Assembly: GCA_010202465.1 (NCBI GenBank)
Contig: CP047919.1
Coordinates: 496,001 to 560,000, forward strand
From: Candidatus Saccharibacteria bacterium oral taxon 488
GTDB taxonomy: Bacteria > Patescibacteriota > Saccharimonadia > Saccharimonadales > Saccharimonadaceae
Direction: 5' to 3'
Length of the DNA stretch: 64,000 bases
Part shown: positions 59,852-64,000 of the stretch, piece after piece
Numbering within the stretch: the stretch's first letter is position 1
Layout of the letters: the number at the start of each line of letters is the position of its first letter
The notes under the pieces: model-generated
The model's database searches: none
The model's input: the letters and a program-made list of their open reading frames with translations, nothing else
Told to the model about the DNA's origin: nothing
Translations under genes and position numbers: made by a program

Positions 59852-61270
59852 GTGAAAACAGCTGTGAAAAGAAAAGTACCTGAATTTATCAAGCGATCAT
59901 TAGGGCGCATACCACGACTGCCAGTGCCAGCACCCGTTTGGCAATTAGATAAAATCGACGAAAGCCTGACACCAAATATGCGAGCGCTACGGATGACGAT
60001 GACAATCGCCGAGGAGCTACTGGCGATGGGGGTGGCTGCTCGGGACGTGGTACATATGGCGCTGGGGATCACTGGCACATACTGCAGGCGACGAGTTCAC
60101 ATTGATGTTAGCTCGACACTCATTACCATGTCCCAAGACCGCGGTACCGAACGTGAACCACTCACCTTAGTGCGGACGATTACCTTAAAATACGTTAATT
60201 ACCAGACAATTCAGGCATTGCAAAACCTCGCCCTCACAATCCGTGACCATCATTTACCACTGGCCGAAGCTGAAAAACGCACTGAGGAATTATTAGCAGG
60301 CCCACGAGAGCACTCGCGCTGGATCGTCTGCCTAGCAGGCGGTAGCGTGTCGATGGGCGTGGTGATTTTATTTAACGGCTCGATCCTGATGAGCGGACTA
60401 GCGTTTGTGATGGGCTTCGTGGCGACGGCGACAATGAGGATTCTGGACAAATGGGGTCTCGCAACATTTTACCTGCAAATCATTACCGCACTCCTAATCA
60501 CCCTGGCGGCGGGCGCTGCCCAGTGGCTAAATGGCTGGCTGGGCTGGCAGGTTGATACAACAATGCTGGTGATCAGCGGTATCGTGTTGTTGGTGGCAGG
60601 ACTGATGATCGTCGGTGCTTTTCAGGATGCGATTGATGAATATTATGTAACAGCAAATGCCCGACTGCTGCGGGTAACTATGGCGACGATGGGTATTGTT
60701 GTCGGTGTAATGACCGGGCTATATATTATTCAGCGATTTGGGATTAGCTTTCCGGCTACACCAGATCGGCTGGGGCTAGCAGCAGACATACGAGCGCAAT
60801 ACTTAGGGGCGCTGATCATTGCTGCAGGTTTCGCGGCCGGCAATCACGCGCGTTTGTTCGGAATGCTGATTGCCGGCGGTGTCGGTGTGTTGGGATGGTG
60901 GGTGTCAAGTACGCTAATTGGGTCACTCGGAGTTGTCATCGCCAGCGGTGCCGCAGCAACAGTAGTCGGATTGACAGCGGTACTGGCATCCCGGCTGTGG
61001 CGCTTTCCTTCAGTAGCCATTATCGCTGCTGGCATCGTACCGCTGGTGCCGGGCTTGTCGCTCTACAACGGCTTGATGGGTGTGATAGAAAATCCACCAA
61101 CTGACCCCGAATTTTTATTGTCACTGGCCGTCCTCGCACGAGCCATCATGATCGGCGTGGCCATCGCCATCGGCGCATCGCTTGGTAATATGATCGGCCG
61201 ACCAGTACGGCGCGGTATGATTCGCTGGTATAATAAGCTCCTGCGACGACGAGAGATAAAAGTTCAATAA
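59852..61270 (+). CDS. Threonine/serine exporter ThrE family
   Basis: 472 aa. An N-terminal ThrE domain (about 40-225: MTMTIAEELLAMGVAARDVVHMA, SSTLITMSQDRGTEREP, LTLVRTI), then ten or so transmembrane helices including a second ThrE/DUF3815 block (FPSVAIIAAGIVPLVPGLSLYNGLMG). Exports amino acids in Actinobacteria; here it could also act in reverse or on other solutes. GTG start, 6 nt after TATAGT (59840-59845), leaderless prediction. Confidence 0.9.
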   Translation: MKTAVKRKVPEFIKRSLGRIPRLPVPAPVWQLDKIDESLTPNMRALRMTMTIAEELLAMGVAARDVVHMALGITGTYCRRRVHIDVSSTLITMSQDRGTEREPLTLVRTITLKYVNYQTIQALQNLALTIRDHHLPLAEAEKRTEELLAGPREHSRWIVCLAGGSVSMGVVILFNGSILMSGLAFVMGFVATATMRILDKWGLATFYLQIITALLITLAAGAAQWLNGWLGWQVDTTMLVISGIVLLVAGLMIVGAFQDAIDEYYVTANARLLRVTMATMGIVVGVMTGLYIIQRFGISFPATPDRLGLAADIRAQYLGALIIAAGFAAGNHARLFGMLIAGGVGVLGWWVSSTLIGSLGVVIASGAAATVVGLTAVLASRLWRFPSVAIIAAGIVPLVPGLSLYNGLMGVIENPPTDPEFLLSLAVLARAIMIGVAIAIGASLGNMIGRPVRRGMIRWYNKLLRRREIKVQ

Positions 61271-61284
61271 AGTACGCTCAAATT

Positions 61285-64000
61285 TTATTTCAAGACTACA
61301 CACTCGTCGCCCAGTGCCTGACGCAGCTGACTCATGAGCTGGTCGCCAGCCTCAACACGAAACGGCATGCGCATGGCAGATTTATTGGCCTCACCCAGCA
61401 CCAACACCACATCAGTCACACCAGTGTATTCGGAGCAGAGTGACTTGAGTGCTACTAGTTTATCATGGTCACTCGGGTTTTTGATATGAAGAAATAGCTT
61501 TTCTGTCTCGGGCACGGCGTGCGTGGCTGCTGGACGCGGTGGCGTGTTTGTCGCGTCGGCCGGTGTTGACTTCATGTTCGTCTCTTTCGCTGTCGATACT
61601 CGGGCCGTGCCTGCTCGCTGAGTCGTTTGAGTTCGGAACGCTGTACGCCGCTCTTGCTTGACTTTATTACTCATTCTTGGCGCTTCCATTTTACGGCCAG
61701 TTGACTGATACTGCCGGAGGTCATCGTCAGAAATCAGTTCAATTTCATCAGCAATCATCTTGCTCTCTGAGCCCAAATTACCATCCCGATCACGGGCTGA
61801 GTTTTTGCCGGTCACCCGAATGACAGCGTCCTGGACGAGCTTGGCGCCGACTTGCTCATACAAATTCGGAAAAACGATCACTTCGCCCTCACCAAACTTA
61901 TCTTCGATCCCGACGAATGCCATCTTGCTGCCTGACTTGGTAACGATGGTGCGCACCGTCGTGATAATACCGCCGATCGTCATCAGGCGACCGTCGTATT
62001 CTGGCACCAGCTGCGTTAGTGGCTGGGCCTGCTCACTGAGGTATGTTTCATACGCATCGAGCGGGTGCGCCGAAATATACAGCCCCATCAGCTCGCGCTC
62101 CCACATCAGCCGCTCTTTGTTGGTGTGTTTGGCCGGCGCCGGCTGTAGCTGCATCGTTGGCTGAACATCAGCCGACTCATCACCAAGCATACCAAACAGG
62201 TCAGTCTGCCCCGACGCGGCCTCTTTCTGAGTCTTTTGAGCAAAGGCGACAATGGTATCAAGATTAAATAATAAATCAGACCGATCACCAAAGCTATCAA
62301 AGGCACCAGTTTTGATCAGCGACTCCCAAGCCTTGCGGTTAAACTTGCTGGTCGACACTCGCTTGGCAAAATCTTCGACCGACTTGAACGGGCCATCAGC
62401 CTCGCGAGCACGAATAATTTCTTCCACCGCGCCGACACCGACGCCCTTGACCGCTGCCATACCAAAACGAATCTTCTTTTCACCAGGCACCACCGCGAAC
62501 TCGACAAATGACTCATTAACATCCGGGTTAAGCACTTCAATGCCCATGTGCTTACACTCGGTCATCTCGATGGCCAGGCGCTCGGTGTCGTCCTGATCAC
62601 TGGTCATCAGCGCCGCCATGAAAGCGTCAGGGTAATGCGCCTTGAGATACGCCGTCCAATAGGCGATCAAGCCATAACACGCCGCGTGACTCTTATTGAA
62701 ACAGTAGTTAGCAAATTCTTCCAATGCATCCCAAAACTGCTCAGCGATTTCCTTAGTCGCACCACCAACCTTGACCGCGCCTTCGACAAACTCTGGCTTG
62801 ACCTTTTTCATCAGGTCAATTTTCTTTTTACCGACTGCCTTACGCAGGGTGTCGGCTTGGCCACCGGTAAAGCCACACCACTCTTTGGAAATCTGCATAA
62901 ACTGCTCCTGATAGACCAAGATGCCGTACGTATTCTTCAGCGAGTTTTCCATACCGGGGTGCAAGTAGGTGATTTCTTCTTCGCCGTGCTTGCGCTTGAT
63001 GAATGAGTCGATAAACTGCATCGGCCCCGGGCGGTACAACGCCACCATGGCGATGATGTCTTCAAAGACACTCGGCTTGAGATCGCGCAGGTACCGCTTC
63101 ATGCCAGCCGATTCCAACTGGAACACGCCAGTGGTGTCGCCGCGCTGGAATAATTTGTAGGTTTCTTCATCATCCAGCGGCAGTGTTGATAAATCAATAT
63201 CCGTTTTGTAGACTTTACGAATAATACGCAGGGCGTTGTTGATGATGGACAAGTTAGACAGACCCAAAAAGTCCATCTTCAGCAGCCCAAGCTCTTCCAC
63301 CGGGCCCATCGGATACTGCGTTGCCACCACGCCCTTTTGCGCCATCTCGAGCGGCACGTATTTCACCAAATCATCCGGCGCAATCACCACGCCGGCGGCA
63401 TGCACACCGTGCGAACGAATCGTTCCTTCCAGCTGCGACGCAAAGTCATAAACCGTTTTGGCAGTCGGGTTGGTTTCGTATTCTTTTTTAAGGTCAGGAT
63501 CTTCCTCGAGCGACTTTTTGATAGGCACATGCCGGCCCTGAACGGGCGGTGGAATGAGCTTGGCCAGCCGGTCCGACTCGCCATATGGTACCTGCAGCAC
63601 CCGCGCCACGTCACGCACCGAAGCACGCGCCGCCATGGTACCAAAGGTACAGATGTTAGCCACTCGTTCTGGGCCATATTTCTTGGCACAATATTCAATC
63701 ACCTCACCGCGGCGGGTGTCTTGAATGTCGATATCGATGTCGGGCATGGAAATACGATCCGGGTTAAGGAAGCGCTCAAACAGCAGGTCATAATGCAGCG
63801 GATCAAGGTCGGTGATGTTTAGAGCATAGGCGATGATAGAGCCAGCTGCTGAGCCACGCCCCGGGCCAAAAATAATTCCTTGAGATTTGCCCCAGTTGAT
63901 AAAGTCCTGGACGATCAAAAAGTAGCCGTTATAGCCCATGTTGTCGAGCACGCCGAATTCCATATCTAGTCGCTCTAGCTGCGCCTCTGATAACTTGGCT
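61285..64000 (-). CDS. dnaE: DNA polymerase III alpha subunit (5' end outside window)
   Basis: Replicative polymerase. The frame is open to the right edge, so the N-terminal PHP domain is not seen. Visible: GYNGYFLIVQDFINWGKSQ, GPGRGSAAGS, palm Asp residues in PDIDIDIQDTRRGEVIEY, VPIKKSLEED, MVALYRPGPMQFIDSF, NKSHAACYGLIAYWTAYLKA, and a C-terminal OB domain (IGGIITTVRTI). After the OB fold comes a Thr/Ala/Arg-rich linker and a terminal fragment resembling the tau-binding end. DnaE1-type layout. Confidence 0.95.
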   Translation of the reverse strand, partial: AKLSEAQLERLDMEFGVLDNMGYNGYFLIVQDFINWGKSQGIIFGPGRGSAAGSIIAYALNITDLDPLHYDLLFERFLNPDRISMPDIDIDIQDTRRGEVIEYCAKKYGPERVANICTFGTMAARASVRDVARVLQVPYGESDRLAKLIPPPVQGRHVPIKKSLEEDPDLKKEYETNPTAKTVYDFASQLEGTIRSHGVHAAGVVIAPDDLVKYVPLEMAQKGVVATQYPMGPVEELGLLKMDFLGLSNLSIINNALRIIRKVYKTDIDLSTLPLDDEETYKLFQRGDTTGVFQLESAGMKRYLRDLKPSVFEDIIAMVALYRPGPMQFIDSFIKRKHGEEEITYLHPGMENSLKNTYGILVYQEQFMQISKEWCGFTGGQADTLRKAVGKKKIDLMKKVKPEFVEGAVKVGGATKEIAEQFWDALEEFANYCFNKSHAACYGLIAYWTAYLKAHYPDAFMAALMTSDQDDTERLAIEMTECKHMGIEVLNPDVNESFVEFAVVPGEKKIRFGMAAVKGVGVGAVEEIIRAREADGPFKSVEDFAKRVSTSKFNRKAWESLIKTGAFDSFGDRSDLLFNLDTIVAFAQKTQKEAASGQTDLFGMLGDESADVQPTMQLQPAPAKHTNKERLMWERELMGLYISAHPLDAYETYLSEQAQPLTQLVPEYDGRLMTIGGIITTVRTIVTKSGSKMAFVGIEDKFGEGEVIVFPNLYEQVGAKLVQDAVIRVTGKNSARDRDGNLGSESKMIADEIELISDDDLRQYQSTGRKMEAPRMSNKVKQERRTAFRTQTTQRAGTARVSTAKETNMKSTPADATNTPPRPAATHAVPETEKLFLHIKNPSDHDKLVALKSLCSEYTGVTDVVLVLGEANKSAMRMPFRVEAGDQLMSQLRQALGDECVVLK

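Noticed and set aside
1..64000. UGA recoded to glycine as in Gracilibacteria/SR1
   Set aside because: Many genes end naturally at TGA with tight ATGA/GTGA/TGATG overlaps, and no conserved glycine is encoded by TGA.
1..64000. CRISPR arrays, insertion sequences, rRNA genes
   Set aside because: No regularly spaced repeats, transposase frames with terminal repeats, or rRNA sequence were seen.

Overview
The window looks like a chromosomal segment of a Candidatus Saccharibacteria (TM7/Patescibacteria) genome. Evidence: the tiny bL32 (rpmF) lacks zinc cysteines and has the lineage-typical N- and C-terminal sequence; the housekeeping enzymes are shortened (634-aa AlaRS, 503-aa MetRS); genes are tightly packed and overlapping, mostly on the minus strand; and several one-pass membrane proteins are unrecognised but look lineage-specific. 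TGA is a normal stop here (for example the ATGA overlap rsmA/laccase-like gene), which argues against the UGA-recoding Gracilibacteria/SR1 groups. The genus is not determined.

Layout. 1-3.5 kb: aquaporin 3' end, rmuC, small membrane proteins, PAP2 phosphatase, tRNA-Gln(CTG). 3.5-10.5 kb: a lone ParB-like gene with a palindromic operator, trmD, khpA and the run pilM / baseplate-J-like / ruvX / mltG. 10.5-16.4 kb: orphan gene, alaS, a LADTG-anchored BspA-like surface protein, rpsP, a kinase-like orphan. 16.4-20.3 kb: nifS-ydcF-mnmA (tRNA thiolation) and two unknown genes. 20.3-30.8 kb: metG-tatD, rsmA, two G5/DUF348 cell-wall proteins, uvrD/pcrA and a 711-aa low-complexity tail-anchored protein. 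30.8-36.2 kb: lower glycolysis (tpiA, pgk, frameshifted pyk) and rnc-NUDIX-nusB-rpmF. 36.3-43.4 kb: leuS, a membrane-anchored unknown, a MurF-like ligase, a stand-alone structured ncRNA, and divergent GNAT/pta. 43.4-50.7 kb: a nucleotide-pool cluster (two Ham1/RdgB proteins, two deoxyribosyltransferase-like proteins, a MazG-like/DUF1653 fusion) next to ligA, then htpX and lemA. 50.8-52.5 kb: an AbrB-type regulator with an ABC exporter. 52.6-53.8 kb: three tRNAs (Leu-TAA, Cys-GCA, Leu-GAG) around an AT-rich, foreign-looking membrane gene. 53.8-64 kb: peptide-binding protein, secG, holin-like protein, prepilin, uvrC, nucleotidyltransferase-like and HD proteins, ThrE exporter, and dnaE running off the right edge.

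Across the window a recognisable -10 hexamer lies only 6-8 nt upstream of the start codon in about 22 genes, often as an extended -10 of the form TGCTATAAT, while genes inside operons carry ordinary Shine-Dalgarno sequences. This predicts widespread leaderless transcription and fixes several start codons. The other strong candidates for new biology are the ncRNA at 41.95-42.04 kb, the nucleotide-hygiene cluster, an in-frame repeat-like insert in MnmA, and a LigA that has lost its zinc-finger cysteines. All calls come from reading the sequence; no database search was run.
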